From J029 sp964482495 (GTDB taxonomy: Bacteria; Planctomycetota; UBA1135), in the NCBI GenBank assembly GCA_964482495.1, contig CAYZXS010000006.1, positions 41,319 to 105,318 on the forward strand: a DNA stretch of 64,000 nucleotides, written 5' to 3'. Below, piece by piece: positions 17,254-28,777 of this stretch. Below the pieces are notes generated by a model. The model had not been told where the DNA came from. It saw only the letters and a program-made list of their open reading frames with translations, and searched no databases. The translations under genes were made by a program, and so were the position numbers. How positions within the stretch are numbered: position 1 is the first letter of the stretch; each line of letters opens with the position of its first letter.

Positions 17254-19305
17254 TCAGGGCTTTAGCACCCGCTCGAAGAAGCCCCAGATGGTGTCGCTGC
17301 CGCCGCGGCCGACGCCGTGGCCGACGTTGGGCCAGAAGCGGCTCTCGTAGGGTTTGCCGGCCTGGTCCATGGCCTCGATCAGCTGGAAGGCGTTGTTGGG
17401 GTGCACGTTGTCGTCGATCATGCCGTGCGTGATCAGCAGGTGGCCCTTGAAGTCGTCGACGTAGGTCATCGCCCGGCCGGTGTCGTAGCCGGCCTGGTTG
17501 AGCTGCGGCGTGCTCATGTAGCGCTCGGTGTAGATGGTGTCGTAGTTGCGCCAGTCGGTCACGGCGGCCGCCGCCACGCCGGCCGTGAACACGTCCGGGT
17601 GCTTGAAGACGCCCATCGCCGCCATGTAGCCGCCGTAGCTGACGCCGTAGATCCCGACCCGGTCGCCGTCGACGTAGGGCCGCTCGCTCAGCAGCTTCAC
17701 CGCGTCAGCGTGGTCCTGGATGTCGACGTCGCCCAGCCGCAGGTAGGTCGAGCCGAGGAAGGCCTTGCCGCGCCGGCCGGTGCCGCGGCTGTTGACCTTC
17801 ATCACCAGGTAGCCGCGGCCGGTCTCGCGCCGCGGCGTGGCGACGTAGTTGGCGCGCCACTCGATGGTGCCCGGGCCGGCGTAGAGCGGGTCCATCAGCG
17901 GGTAGCTCTTGGCCGGGTCGAAGTCCTCCGGCTTGTAGAGCACGCCGTAGACGTCGAATTGGCCGTCATCGGACTTGAACTGGAAGATCTCGGCCAGGTT
18001 GGCGGCGCTGGCCGGGTCGCTCTCGGCGATGACGGCGACCTTGTCGCCGTCCGCGGTGCGGTAGAGCGCGGTGCAGGGCGGCACGTTGACCGACTCGTAC
18101 TGCGCCACCAGCCACTTGCCGTCCGGCGACAGCTGGAAGTTCGAGTGGTGCAGCTCCTCGCTGGTGACGCGCCGCTGGTCCTCGCCGTCGAGTCCGACCA
18201 GGTGGTACTGCTCGTAGTAAGGATTAGCGGCGGAGCTGTAGGCGGTGAAGCCGACCAGGTTGGCGTCCTCGTCCATGAACTGGATGCCCGCGGTCTGGAA
18301 CTCGCCGCTGGTCACCGAGTGGTGCAGCTTGCCCTTCGAGTCTCGCAGCTCGTAGTGGGTGTAGCCGCTCTTGTCGGTCTCCCACACGAAGCGCTGTCCG
18401 TCGGCCAACCAGCGGATCGACGGGTGGTTGTTCTGCCAGGTGTCCTGATGCTCCTCGACCACCACCCGGGTCTTGCCGCTCTTCAGGTCGATCGCCAGCA
18501 GCTTCATGTCGTGCTGCAGCCGGTCGGTCCAGTGGATCATCACCACGTCGCCATCAGGCGAGGCCTCGACGCCATAGAGGTACTCCTCGCGGCCGCCGCC
18601 GGCGTCGACCTTGCGCGTGCGCTTGGTCTTCAGGTCGTAGACCATGAGCTCCGCGCCGGGGTTCGTCGCTCCGGCTTTGGGGTAGAACTCGGGGTAGTGG
18701 GTGGTGTTGATCTCCGACCAGCCGGTGACCAGGTGGAAGGGCTGCACGCCGGTGTCGTCGAAGCGGTAGAAGAGCAGCTTGGAGCTGTCCGGCGACCACC
18801 ACATGGCGGTGGTCTGGTCCAGCTCCTCGCCGTAGACCCAGCTGGCGGTGCCGTAGTGGATGTCGGCGTCGCCGTCCTCCGTGACGGCGATCTCCTTTCC
18901 GCTCTCCTTGTTCACCAGCACCACGTTCCAGTCGCGGTAGTGGGCCTGCCACTCGCCGTCCGGCGAATCCACCTGGGTGTGCTGGCGGCCGCGGGTCGGC
19001 CGGCCGATCTGCTCGCCAGTGCTGGCGCCGGGCCGGCCGCCGCCGCGGGCCTTGCTGGCCTCGCCCTCGCCCTCGTCAGCGCCGATCTCCTTGCGCGCGC
19101 CGCTCTTCAGGTCCATTTCGTAGCGCTTGCCTTCAGTGGTGAAGAAGACTGCCTCGCCGCCCGCGCTCCAGGAGACCTTCGAGACGGTGCCGGGTCCCTG
19201 GTAGCCGCCGCGGCGGCCGCGCTGGGCCTCGAGGTCGGCGGGGAGCAGTAAGAGCGCCAGGAGGCTAGCGGTGAGGAGGTGCAGGGCGGGCAGGAGAGGC
19301 TTCAT
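17254..19305 (-). CDS. Dipeptidyl-peptidase IV-type S9 peptidase
   Basis: 683 residues, typical for bacterial DPP IV, with a signal peptide ending LEAQ. The substrate-binding Glu pair that holds the N-terminal amine is present in SWVYGEELDQT, followed by the characteristic MWWSPDSSKLLFYRFDD. The hydrolase domain has YGVSYGGYMAAMG (Ser), HGMIDDNVHP (Asp) and WPNVGHGVGRGG (His). It should cut X-Pro or X-Ala dipeptides from peptide N termini outside the cytoplasm. An Arg/Gly-rich stretch just after the signal peptide and another insertion (about residues 85-105) are low complexity. A TAGAAT hexamer lies 54 nt upstream. Confidence 0.93.
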   Translation of the reverse strand: MKPLLPALHLLTASLLALLLLPADLEAQRGRRGGYQGPGTVSKVSWSAGGEAVFFTTEGKRYEMDLKSGARKEIGADEGEGEASKARGGGRPGASTGEQIGRPTRGRQHTQVDSPDGEWQAHYRDWNVVLVNKESGKEIAVTEDGDADIHYGTASWVYGEELDQTTAMWWSPDSSKLLFYRFDDTGVQPFHLVTGWSEINTTHYPEFYPKAGATNPGAELMVYDLKTKRTRKVDAGGGREEYLYGVEASPDGDVVMIHWTDRLQHDMKLLAIDLKSGKTRVVVEEHQDTWQNNHPSIRWLADGQRFVWETDKSGYTHYELRDSKGKLHHSVTSGEFQTAGIQFMDEDANLVGFTAYSSAANPYYEQYHLVGLDGEDQRRVTSEELHHSNFQLSPDGKWLVAQYESVNVPPCTALYRTADGDKVAVIAESDPASAANLAEIFQFKSDDGQFDVYGVLYKPEDFDPAKSYPLMDPLYAGPGTIEWRANYVATPRRETGRGYLVMKVNSRGTGRRGKAFLGSTYLRLGDVDIQDHADAVKLLSERPYVDGDRVGIYGVSYGGYMAAMGVFKHPDVFTAGVAAAAVTDWRNYDTIYTERYMSTPQLNQAGYDTGRAMTYVDDFKGHLLITHGMIDDNVHPNNAFQLIEAMDQAGKPYESRFWPNVGHGVGRGGSDTIWGFFERVLKP

Positions 19306-19359
19306 CTGCGGGTCCGGGAGGATGGGAGCAGGCGGACACGGCCTGCGGGAGGTTGGCGG

Positions 19360-19365
19360 ATTCTA
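19360..19365 (-). promoter_or_regulatory. Candidate -10 hexamer TAGAAT
   Basis: On the minus strand, 54 nt upstream of the DPP-IV-type gene start, in an otherwise GC-rich divergent region. Confidence 0.4.
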
Positions 19366-19438
19366 CGGAGGGGGCCTCTGGGCGTGGGGGCAAGTGCCGG
19401 GCGGCCGTCCGCTCCGGGCGGCACACCGTGCGGGCGGC

Positions 19439-19444
19439 TATCTT
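19439..19444 (+). promoter_or_regulatory. Candidate -10 hexamer TATCTT for the GH172 operon
   Basis: TATCTT 19 nt before the ATG of the esterase gene at 19464; would give a short leader of about 12 nt. Confidence 0.4.
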
Positions 19445-19463
19445 GATCCACTCAAGCTGCGCC

Positions 19464-21377
19464 ATGAACTCGCTCGCCCTCCTGGCCATCTCTGCGTTCG
19501 CTCCCTTCGCCCAGGAGCCCGCCGTCCCTGCCGGCGGGGCCGATCCGGCGGCGCCGATCCTGGAAGGCGAAGGCCCCGAGCTCATGAGTCGCCACCTCGC
19601 GGTCGAGGTGCGGGAAGCCGCCGCCCGGCCGCTGCCCGCCACCCGCGCCGAACACGAGGCCCGGGTGCCGGCCGACCGCGCCGAGCTGATGCGGGCGCTC
19701 GGTCTCGCCCCCTTGCCGCCGCGTACGCCGCTGAACGCGCGCGTCACCGGCGTGCTGCCGCGCGACGGCTACCGGGTCGAGAAGCTGGTCTACGAGAGCC
19801 GGCCGGGCTTCCACGTCACGGCGCACCTCTACGTGCCCGAGGACGGCGCCGCCGGGCCGCGGCCGGTGATCGTCAACCCGCACGGCCACTGGCAGCACAA
19901 GAAGGCCGAGCCGGTGGTGCAGGCGCGCGCCATCGCCCAGGCGCAGGCCGGCTACCTGGCGATCGTGGTCGACTCGCCGGGCCACAGCTTCGAGGGCGCC
20001 GCGCCGATCGAGCGGCGCTGGCAGGGCCCGCACGGCGACTGGGCGCTGGCGCTGTCGGTCGGCGGCGTGACCGGCGTCTACGTCTGGGACCTGATCCGGG
20101 CGCTCGACTACCTGGAGACGCGGCCGGAGGCCGACCTGACGCGGGTCGGGATCACCGGCGCCTCGGGAGGCGGCCTGGCGACGGTCTACGCCTTCGCCGC
20201 CGAGCCGCGCTTCCGTTGCGCTGTGCCGGTGGTCTACGCCTCTTCCCTCGAGGTGAACCCGAACAACGGCTGCCTGTGCAACCACGTGCCGGGCACGCTC
20301 CAGATCGGCGACCGCAGCGACCTGCTGGCGATCCGCGCGCCGGCGCCGGTGCTCGTGCTCGGCGCCAACGAGGACCCGGAATTCCCGCCGGCGGGCACGC
20401 GGCGGACCGGCGAGAAGATCCGGGCGATCTGGGAGCTGCACGACGCCGGCGCCGACGCCCGCTGGATGGTCTTCGACTCGCGCCACGACTACCACCGGCC
20501 GATCCGCGAGCAGGCGATGGGTTTCTTCGACGAGCACCTGCGCGGCCGCGGCGACGGCAGCCCGGTGCTGGAGCCGGAGTTCGAGACCGCCGATGCCCGG
20601 GATCCGGCGCTGCGGGTGCTGGACGGGCCGCCCGAGGGCGCGCGCACCCTGCGCGACCTCGCCGCCGAGCGGCTGGCGGCGGCGGACGGGGACTGGTCCG
20701 CGACCGTGGCCACCAACGGCGGCCTGCCAAAGGGCCTGGTCTCCGCGCGTGTGGCTGATTACGAGGGGGTCGCCGGGGGGGAAGCTTGGTTGTCCCTGCG
20801 CTTCTCCCACCCCTCCTGCCCCGACCTGCCGGCGGTGCTCTACGAGCCCGCCGAGGACGCCCGCGCCCTGGTCGTGCTCGTCTCCGAAGGCGGCTGGCGC
20901 GGTGCCGCCGAGGACTTCCCCGTGGCCGACCTGACCGCGCGCGGCTTCGCCTGCTTGGCGCTCGACGTGCGCGGCTTCGGCGAGCTGGAGGGCTACGATC
21001 CTCGGCTGCGCGCCTACCTGGGCGAGTCTGCCGCCTTCCGCATGGCGCTGGACGTGCTCCTCGTCGCGACGACCTTGCGCCGAACCCTGAGGCTGCCGGT
21101 CGCCGTGGTCGGCCGCGGCGAGTGCGCGGCGCAGATCGCCCTCTTCGCCGGCTGGATGCCCGTCAGCTTGGCCTTCGTCGCGGGCCTCGACGGGACGCGG
21201 AGCTACGCCGAGGCCTTCGAACGCGGTCTGCGGCCGGCCGCGCTGCAGCCGCGCGCCGACCTCTGCGCGCCATTGGAACGGCTGCGCGCCGAGTTGGAGG
21301 TTCCTGCCGTCTGGCACTTCCGTGGCGAGCCGGAGCCTCCCTGGGTGACGGCGCTGGCGGAGGCGGTGGAGCGATGA
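19464..21377 (+). CDS. Exported acetylxylan-esterase-like alpha/beta hydrolase, two domains
   Basis: 637 residues starting at ATG 19464 (signal peptide ending PFAQ); longer upstream readings lack a signal. The first domain resembles AXE1/acetylxylan esterase-type hydrolases: oxyanion region NPHGHWQHKK, nucleophile GITGASGGGLA, and a C-terminal acid/base pair around FDSRHDYHRP. The second half (from about residue 460) looks like a second hydrolase fold in which the nucleophile motif is replaced by VVGRGECAA, so it is probably inactive. First gene of a three-gene operon; its stop overlaps the next start as ATGA. Likely removes acyl groups from polysaccharide before the glycosidases act. Confidence 0.75.
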   Translation: MNSLALLAISAFAPFAQEPAVPAGGADPAAPILEGEGPELMSRHLAVEVREAAARPLPATRAEHEARVPADRAELMRALGLAPLPPRTPLNARVTGVLPRDGYRVEKLVYESRPGFHVTAHLYVPEDGAAGPRPVIVNPHGHWQHKKAEPVVQARAIAQAQAGYLAIVVDSPGHSFEGAAPIERRWQGPHGDWALALSVGGVTGVYVWDLIRALDYLETRPEADLTRVGITGASGGGLATVYAFAAEPRFRCAVPVVYASSLEVNPNNGCLCNHVPGTLQIGDRSDLLAIRAPAPVLVLGANEDPEFPPAGTRRTGEKIRAIWELHDAGADARWMVFDSRHDYHRPIREQAMGFFDEHLRGRGDGSPVLEPEFETADARDPALRVLDGPPEGARTLRDLAAERLAAADGDWSATVATNGGLPKGLVSARVADYEGVAGGEAWLSLRFSHPSCPDLPAVLYEPAEDARALVVLVSEGGWRGAAEDFPVADLTARGFACLALDVRGFGELEGYDPRLRAYLGESAAFRMALDVLLVATTLRRTLRLPVAVVGRGECAAQIALFAGWMPVSLAFVAGLDGTRSYAEAFERGLRPAALQPRADLCAPLERLRAELEVPAVWHFRGEPEPPWVTALAEAVER

Positions 21378-22978
21378 ATGTGCTCGTCCTGATCCCGTTC
21401 CTGTCCGCCGCGCCCCAGGCGCAGGAGTCCACGCCGCCCGCAGAGGTGATCGCCGAAGCCCGACGGAACGCCGAGCTCGCCGCCGAGGCCCTCCGCCGCT
21501 GCCGGCGCTACGCCGCTGCCTGGCTGGCCTTGGCCGACCCGGAGACCGGCCTGATCCCGACCAACACCCGGCCCGGCGGTGACCACTGGAGCGCCGCGAA
21601 CAGCGCGGCCGACAACTACCCCTTCCTGGTCCTGACCGCGGCTGTGACCGGCGACGAACAATTGCTCGAGCGCCTGCGCGCGATGCTCGACATCGAGCGG
21701 CGCCTGACCACTCGGGCGCACGGCCTTCCCGACGACTGGTCCTTCCCGCGGCAGGCCTTCCGTCACGACGAACCGGACCTGCACCGGATGCAGTTCGGCG
21801 CCTCGGAGTACGTCAAGGACGGCCTGCTGCCGTTGACCGAATGGCTCGGCCCCAGTCCATGGGCGGACCGCATGGTCGATCTGGTTGACGCGGTCTGGGA
21901 GAGCGCCGACCTCGAGATCTCCGTCGGCGCCATCCCGACCGGCAGCGAGGAGGTCCACGGCGAGATGCTTCAGGTCCTGAGCCGGCTGTACTGGATGACT
22001 GGGGAGCGGAAGTACCTCGACTGGGCGGTGCGTCTGGGCGACCACTACCTGCGGGGAGCGTCTTTCGTCCCGGACGACCGCCCGCTGCGCCTGCGCGATC
22101 ACGGCTGCGAGATCGTCTCTGGCCTGTGCGAGCTCTACGTCACGCTGCATTTCGCGGATCCGGGAATGAAGGAGGAGTACCGGGAGCCGCTGCACGCCCT
22201 GCTCGACCGGATCCTCGAAGTCGGCCGCAACGAGGACGGTCTCTTCGCCGACGAGGTGCACCTCGGCACCGGCGCGCGGCGCATGTTCGGCGCCGGCGCG
22301 CGCGCCACCGACACCTACGGCTACACCCTGAACGGCTACTACGCGGTCTACCTAGTCGACGGCACCGAGGCCTACCGCGAGGCCGTGCGCGAGGCGCTCA
22401 GCGCCTTGTGGCGCGGCTACCGCAGCCACCCGTGGGAGGGCAGCAGCGCCGATGGCTACGCCGACGCCATCGAGAGCGCCCTGAACCTCCACCAGCGCGA
22501 GCCGATCGAATCCTGCGCCCGGTGGCTCGACTCCGAGATCCTGGTGATGTGGGGCAAGCAGCGGGAGAGCGGGATCGTCGAAGGCTGGCACGGTGACGGC
22601 AACTTCGCCCGCACCAGTTTGATGTACGCGCTGTGGAAGACCCAGGGGGTGACCGCGCGGCCGTGGCGCGAGGACCTGCGGCTGGGCGCCGTGCGCGACG
22701 GGGAGGACCTCGTGCTCGCGATCTCCGCCACGGTGCCGTGGCGGGGGCAACTCGTGTTCGATCACCCGAGGCACGTGGACTTCCTGCATGCCCCGCTCGA
22801 CTGGCCGCGGATCAACCAGTTCCCCGAGTGGTTCGTCGTCCGGGACACCCGGGCCTACCGGTATCGATGGGGCGATGGGCCCTGGGAGTCGGCCGGAGGG
22901 CACCAGCTCACCAATGGTCTCCCCGTCCAGCTGCCGGCAGGGGAGACCCGAAGCCTCGTGATCAGCCCGGCACCATGA
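21374..22978 (+). CDS. Exported (alpha/alpha)-barrel glycosidase-like protein
   Basis: 534 residues, ATG at 21374 overlapping the previous stop by 4 bp, signal peptide ending PQAQ. Helical-hairpin segments repeat along the chain (ADNYPFLVLTAAVTGDEQLL, HGEMLQVLSRLYWMTGERKY, GCEIVSGLCELYVTL, GYTLNGYYAVYLVDG), as in helical-barrel sugar hydrolases and epimerases; the last 100 residues look like a beta-sandwich. I do not recognise a specific glycoside hydrolase family; DUF1680/GH127-like proteins have a comparable layout. The setting between an esterase and a GH172 protein supports a carbohydrate role. Confidence 0.6.
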   Translation: MNVLVLIPFLSAAPQAQESTPPAEVIAEARRNAELAAEALRRCRRYAAAWLALADPETGLIPTNTRPGGDHWSAANSAADNYPFLVLTAAVTGDEQLLERLRAMLDIERRLTTRAHGLPDDWSFPRQAFRHDEPDLHRMQFGASEYVKDGLLPLTEWLGPSPWADRMVDLVDAVWESADLEISVGAIPTGSEEVHGEMLQVLSRLYWMTGERKYLDWAVRLGDHYLRGASFVPDDRPLRLRDHGCEIVSGLCELYVTLHFADPGMKEEYREPLHALLDRILEVGRNEDGLFADEVHLGTGARRMFGAGARATDTYGYTLNGYYAVYLVDGTEAYREAVREALSALWRGYRSHPWEGSSADGYADAIESALNLHQREPIESCARWLDSEILVMWGKQRESGIVEGWHGDGNFARTSLMYALWKTQGVTARPWREDLRLGAVRDGEDLVLAISATVPWRGQLVFDHPRHVDFLHAPLDWPRINQFPEWFVVRDTRAYRYRWGDGPWESAGGHQLTNGLPVQLPAGETRSLVISPAP

Positions 22979-24573
22979 ACGCCCGACGCCCGCTCTGCCT
23001 CCTCCTCGCCCTCGCGGCCCCGCTCTCCGCCCAGGGCCTCGCCGACCTCGCCGCACCGCAGGAGGGCCGCAGCCGCCGCGCAACCTCCGCTCACCGCAGC
23101 GGCGCCGACGGTCAGTACGACCCTGGCGCGCCGATCGACCCGGACAGTAACTGGGACAACCAGAACCTAGCCCCGGGGGCCACGCGGGTCCTGATGGACG
23201 AAGAGGGACCTGGGGTCATCACCCACCTCTGGATGACCTTCCTCGGACCGGAGCCGCAGGGCTGGGCGCCGGGTGGTTCCGCCAACCACCAGGAGATGCT
23301 GCTGCGCATCTATTACGACGGCAGCGAACGCCCGGGCGTCGAGGCGCCGGTCGGCGACTTCTTCGCCAACGCCTTCGGTGAGCGCCGCGAGGTCATCAGC
23401 CTGCCGGTCGTGGTGGAGGACGCCGACTCCTACAACTGTTTCTGGCACATGCCCTTCCGCGAGTCGGTTCGGGTCGAGGTGGTGAACCAGAGCCCCAAAC
23501 CGGTGAGCCTGCTCTACTACAACATCGACTGGATCGAGAAGCAGGAGGTGGCGGCCGACACGCCCTACTTCTACGCCCAGTATCGGCAGGAGTACCCGGT
23601 GCAGAGCGGCGAGGACTACCTGATCCTCGAGACCGAGGGCAAGGGCCACTACGTCGGCACCGTGCTGTCGGTGCGCACGCGCAGCCCGTCGTGGTTCGGC
23701 GAGGGCGACGAGAAGATCTACCTCGACGGCGAGCCGACGCCGTCGATCTGGGGCACGGGGACGGAGGACTACTTCCTGTCGGCCTGGGGGCTGAAGACGA
23801 CTACGACGCCCTACTTCGGCACGCCCTACTTCGACCAGTGGGGCATCGTCGGCGGCCACACCAGCGCCTACCGCTGGCACGTGCAGGACCCGATCGTGTT
23901 CCAGCAGGGGATCAAGGTGACGATCGAGCACTACGGCTGGATCTCGCCCGACGAGAACCCCGACTTCCGCAGCCACAGCTGGAACGAGCGCGAGGACGAC
24001 TACTCCAGCGTCGCCTTCTGGTACCAGACCGGCGAGCCGAGCTTCGCGGCGCGGGCGCCGGAGGCGGCGGCCCGGACGCTTCCGAGCCTGGACCAGGTCT
24101 TCCACGCCGTGGGTGCAGTCGACGACTCCCGGCACGGCGCCGGCGCTGCGGAGGTCCAACAGCTGCTCGGCTACGAAAAGGGTCAGGTCCTCTACCGGCC
24201 GCCGGCGGAGGAAGACGCCTGGCTCGAGATCCCCTTCACCGTGGAGGAGAAGCTGCCCTACCGACTGCTGCTGCGGATGACCCGCAGCTACGACTTCGGC
24301 CGCTACCGCGCGACTCTCGACGGCGTGCCCGTCGGAGGCCTGCTCGACTTCTACCGCGAGGAGACCGACTCCTGGGAGTACCACTTGCTCGACTTCTGGC
24401 CCGAGCCGGGCGAGCACCTGCTGCGGCTGGAGTGCATCGGAAAGGACCAGGCGTCCACCGACCACTGGCTCGGGATCGAATCCGTCCGCCTGCGAGAGCG
24501 CAGGCCGCGGGTGGCCGAGTGGGCGCACGACCGTGACAAGGACTGGCGGGCGGACCCGGCGCTCTACCGCTGA
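22975..24573 (+). CDS. Exported GH172 (DUF2961) glycoside hydrolase
   Basis: 532 residues, ATG overlapping the previous stop (ATGA), signal peptide ending PLSAQ. DUF2961 hallmarks are strong: GVITHLWMTF near residue 80, LRIYYDGSERPGVEAPVGDF, SYNCFWHMPF, YYNIDW, and the catalytic-region GTGTEDYFLSAWG followed by YRWHVQDPIVF. Characterised GH172 members act on alpha-D-fructofuranosides or D-arabinofuranosides, usually as oligomers; which sugar is used here cannot be told from sequence. C-terminal sandwich from about residue 390. Final gene of the three-gene operon. Confidence 0.9.
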   Translation: MNARRPLCLLLALAAPLSAQGLADLAAPQEGRSRRATSAHRSGADGQYDPGAPIDPDSNWDNQNLAPGATRVLMDEEGPGVITHLWMTFLGPEPQGWAPGGSANHQEMLLRIYYDGSERPGVEAPVGDFFANAFGERREVISLPVVVEDADSYNCFWHMPFRESVRVEVVNQSPKPVSLLYYNIDWIEKQEVAADTPYFYAQYRQEYPVQSGEDYLILETEGKGHYVGTVLSVRTRSPSWFGEGDEKIYLDGEPTPSIWGTGTEDYFLSAWGLKTTTTPYFGTPYFDQWGIVGGHTSAYRWHVQDPIVFQQGIKVTIEHYGWISPDENPDFRSHSWNEREDDYSSVAFWYQTGEPSFAARAPEAAARTLPSLDQVFHAVGAVDDSRHGAGAAEVQQLLGYEKGQVLYRPPAEEDAWLEIPFTVEEKLPYRLLLRMTRSYDFGRYRATLDGVPVGGLLDFYREETDSWEYHLLDFWPEPGEHLLRLECIGKDQASTDHWLGIESVRLRERRPRVAEWAHDRDKDWRADPALYR

Positions 24574-24599
24574 GTCCGCCCTGCCGCGACGCCGGGCCC

Positions 24600-25469
24600 C
24601 TAGGCCTTCGTGCCGACCGCCACCACCAGTTGGCAGGGGCCGACGAAGCCGTCTTCGGTCTGGAACTTGCCGAGCTCCTGCTCGATCTCGGTCCAGGCGG
24701 CCTCCTTCTCCTCGTCGCTCAGGCCGCCGAGCATCTGGTGCAGGGCGCCGAAGGACTCCTTCTCGAAGCGCAGGCACTCGGCCGCGGTGCCGAGGCGCAC
24801 CGGGGCGTCGATGACGCGGCTCTCGACGTCGACGAAGCCGGCGCGGGTGAAGGCCTGCTCGAGCACGCCGTCGCCGCCGAGGCTGAAGGGGCCCGGCTGG
24901 CCGGCGAGCGGCGGCGGCAGCGCGGCGCGGCGGCGGATGATCGACACCGGGACCGAGAAGAAGCCGTTCACGTCGGCGGGGGCGTAGACCATCGCAGCGA
25001 CCTTGCCGCCGGGGCGCAGCGCGTGCTGCATGCCGGCCAGCGCCTTCTGCTGGTCCGGGAAGTAGATCATGCCGACGCGTGAGATCACGGCGTCGAAGCT
25101 GCCGGCGTCGAGCTGGTCGAGGCGCTCGCCGTCGATCTCGCGGGTAGCCACGTTGACGAGGCCTTGCTCGCGGGCGAGGCCGGCGGCGTACTCCAGGATC
25201 GTGGGGGAGAGGTCGGTGGCGAGCACGTGCCCGGACTCGCCGACGCGGCGCGCCGCCGCGATCGACTGGCCGCCGGCGCCGGCGGCGACGTCGAGCACGC
25301 GGCTTCCGGTCTGGATGCCGGCCATGTCGAACATGGTCTCGGTCGCGGGCCCGAGCCAGGCCTCGAGCAGCGGTCCCCAGCGGTGCCAGGGCTCTGCGGC
25401 GCTCTCCCACTGGGCGCGCGTGGTGGTCTTGTAACGAACGGGGTCGAAGGTGGTGGTGGCGTCAGTCAT
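24600..25469 (-). CDS. Class I SAM-dependent methyltransferase
   Basis: 289 residues, no signal peptide. Rossmann-fold SAM motifs are visible: motif I VLDVAAGAGGQSIAAA near residue 60, the acidic loop ATDLSP, motif post-I REIDGERLD, and FDAVISRVGMIYF with LRPGGKVAAMV. It resembles UbiE/Coq5-type methyltransferases, but the substrate is unknown. It sits alone between the GH172 operon (convergent) and an S9 peptidase gene (divergent). A TAACGT hexamer lies about 20 nt before the start on its strand. Confidence 0.8.
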   Translation of the reverse strand: MTDATTTFDPVRYKTTTRAQWESAAEPWHRWGPLLEAWLGPATETMFDMAGIQTGSRVLDVAAGAGGQSIAAARRVGESGHVLATDLSPTILEYAAGLAREQGLVNVATREIDGERLDQLDAGSFDAVISRVGMIYFPDQQKALAGMQHALRPGGKVAAMVYAPADVNGFFSVPVSIIRRRAALPPPLAGQPGPFSLGGDGVLEQAFTRAGFVDVESRVIDAPVRLGTAAECLRFEKESFGALHQMLGGLSDEEKEAAWTEIEQELGKFQTEDGFVGPCQLVVAVGTKA

Positions 25470-25570
25470 GGATGGCTTGAGCGTCCGACGTTAGCAGAGG
25501 GACGGCCTTCGCCCAGGATTCCCGGCGAGGATCGTCTTCGATATCCACGCGAATCCGTAAGGATCTCTCG

Positions 25571-27601
<2,031 letters not shown>

Positions 27602-27664
27602 GCGCCGCCCCGCGCGCCGCCGCCCTTCTGGCGCGGATTTGGCCGCCGAGCCGCGGAGCATGGC

Positions 27665-27670
27665 TAGATT
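27665..27670 (+). promoter_or_regulatory. Candidate -10 hexamer TAGATT
   Basis: 55 nt before the ATG at 27726, in the intergenic region after the S9 gene. Confidence 0.4.
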
Positions 27671-27725
27671 GGAGGGAGCCAATCCTCTCCTTTTTCGCCC
27701 TCGCGGGCCCACCCCTGGACTTCCC

Positions 27726-28643
27726 ATGATTCGGCTCCCCCTCCTCACTCTGATCGTTGCCGCCCTCCTCTCCGCCAGCGCGGCTGGCCAGGTGATCGGC
27801 GATCGCGCCACCCTCCAAGGCCTGCTCGGCGGCGGCGGCACCCTCCACGACTTCGAGGCCTACAACGTCGCAATCGGCAGCGCCGACGTCTTGGACGTCG
27901 GCTTCCTCGACGAGAACACCATCGCCAACGGCCAAGGCCCCGGCCTGGTCAGCGACGGCGCCACCTACAGCACCGCGCAGAACTTCCTGCAGTGGAACGG
28001 CGATACCTACTTCGGCATCCCGACCAGGACCCTGCTGTCGAACTCCGGCGACAGCACCCTCTACTTGAACTTCGACACCCCGGTGCAGGCCTTCGGCTTC
28101 GACCTGTACACCTTCTCGGGATACCCGGACACGACCTTGGTCGAGGTCTACGATCCGGCCGGCGCGGTGCTCTACACCTCGGCTGGGATCTCGGTGCCGG
28201 GGACCGCCGGGGTGTTCTTCGGCTACCAGGCGCCGGCCATCGGCGGCGTCATGGTCCAGAGCCAGGCCTTCGGCTGGAGCACGATCATCGATGACCACCT
28301 GTTCGGCAACATCGGCGGCCCGAACCTGCGCGTCACCGGCCTGGTCGCGGGCGGCACCGCCACCCTGACCATCAGCGGCGCCACCGCCGGCGGCGCGGCG
28401 GGCGTCGCCTACAGCCTGACTGGCGGCGGCCCGACCACGACCAGCGTCGGCGGTTGTGGCTCGGTCAGCGTCGCCCTCAGCGCGCCGCTGCGGATCCTGC
28501 CGCCGATGGTCGCCGACCCCGCCGGCAACGCGGTCTGGACCGCCAACGTGCCCGCCGGCACGACTGGAGTCGCGGTCTGGATCCAGGGCATGGACGTCGC
28601 CGCCTGCGCCCTCACCAACGGCGTGGCCGCCGTCATCGGCTGA
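27726..28643 (+). CDS. Secreted protein with shared C-terminal domain, N-terminal family unrecognised
   Basis: 305 residues from ATG 27726, signal peptide ending AAGQ. The N-terminal part (DFEAYNVAIGSADVLD, LYLNFDTPVQAFGFDLYTF, VEVYDPAGAVLY) resembles the sandwich domains found in PEP-CTERM-type secreted proteins, where a phrase like the middle one is common. The last 105 residues (LRVTGLVAGGTATLTISGAT, then AYSLTGGGPT, then VPAGTTGVAVWIQGMD) are the clearest example of the C-terminal domain shared with the genes at 28778 and 32387. There is no transmembrane anchor or PEP motif after it. Monocistronic, with a hairpin after the stop. Confidence 0.75.
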   Translation: MIRLPLLTLIVAALLSASAAGQVIGDRATLQGLLGGGGTLHDFEAYNVAIGSADVLDVGFLDENTIANGQGPGLVSDGATYSTAQNFLQWNGDTYFGIPTRTLLSNSGDSTLYLNFDTPVQAFGFDLYTFSGYPDTTLVEVYDPAGAVLYTSAGISVPGTAGVFFGYQAPAIGGVMVQSQAFGWSTIIDDHLFGNIGGPNLRVTGLVAGGTATLTISGATAGGAAGVAYSLTGGGPTTTSVGGCGSVSVALSAPLRILPPMVADPAGNAVWTANVPAGTTGVAVWIQGMDVAACALTNGVAAVIG

Positions 28644-28668
28644 CCTAGCCGGACCAGCACTCGCCCCT

Positions 28669-28696
28669 GGAGGCCGCCGGCTCGCCAGCGGCCTCC
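28669..28696 (+). terminator. Hairpin after gene ending at 28643
   Basis: Perfect 9-bp arms GGAGGCCGC/GCGGCCTCC around a 10-nt loop, 25 nt past the stop; followed by GCTTCGGTT, no long T run. Confidence 0.5.
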
Positions 28697-28765
28697 GCTT
28701 CGGTTCGAGCAGGGGAGAGCCGCGAGGCGCCCAGGGCGCTCGCTGCTCGCCGACGGATCCCGGTC

Positions 28766-28771
28766 TAGAAT
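28766..28771 (+). promoter_or_regulatory. Candidate -10 hexamer TAGAAT, leaderless geometry
   Basis: TAGAAT ends exactly 6 nt before the ATG at 28778, so transcription would start at or next to the start codon. No Shine-Dalgarno sequence fits between them. Confidence 0.45.
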
Positions 28772-28777
28772 CGGAGC

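Noticed and set aside
17317..19251. 644-codon plus-strand frame opposite the DPP-IV gene
   Set aside because: Shadow; the minus strand encodes a full S9 peptidase.
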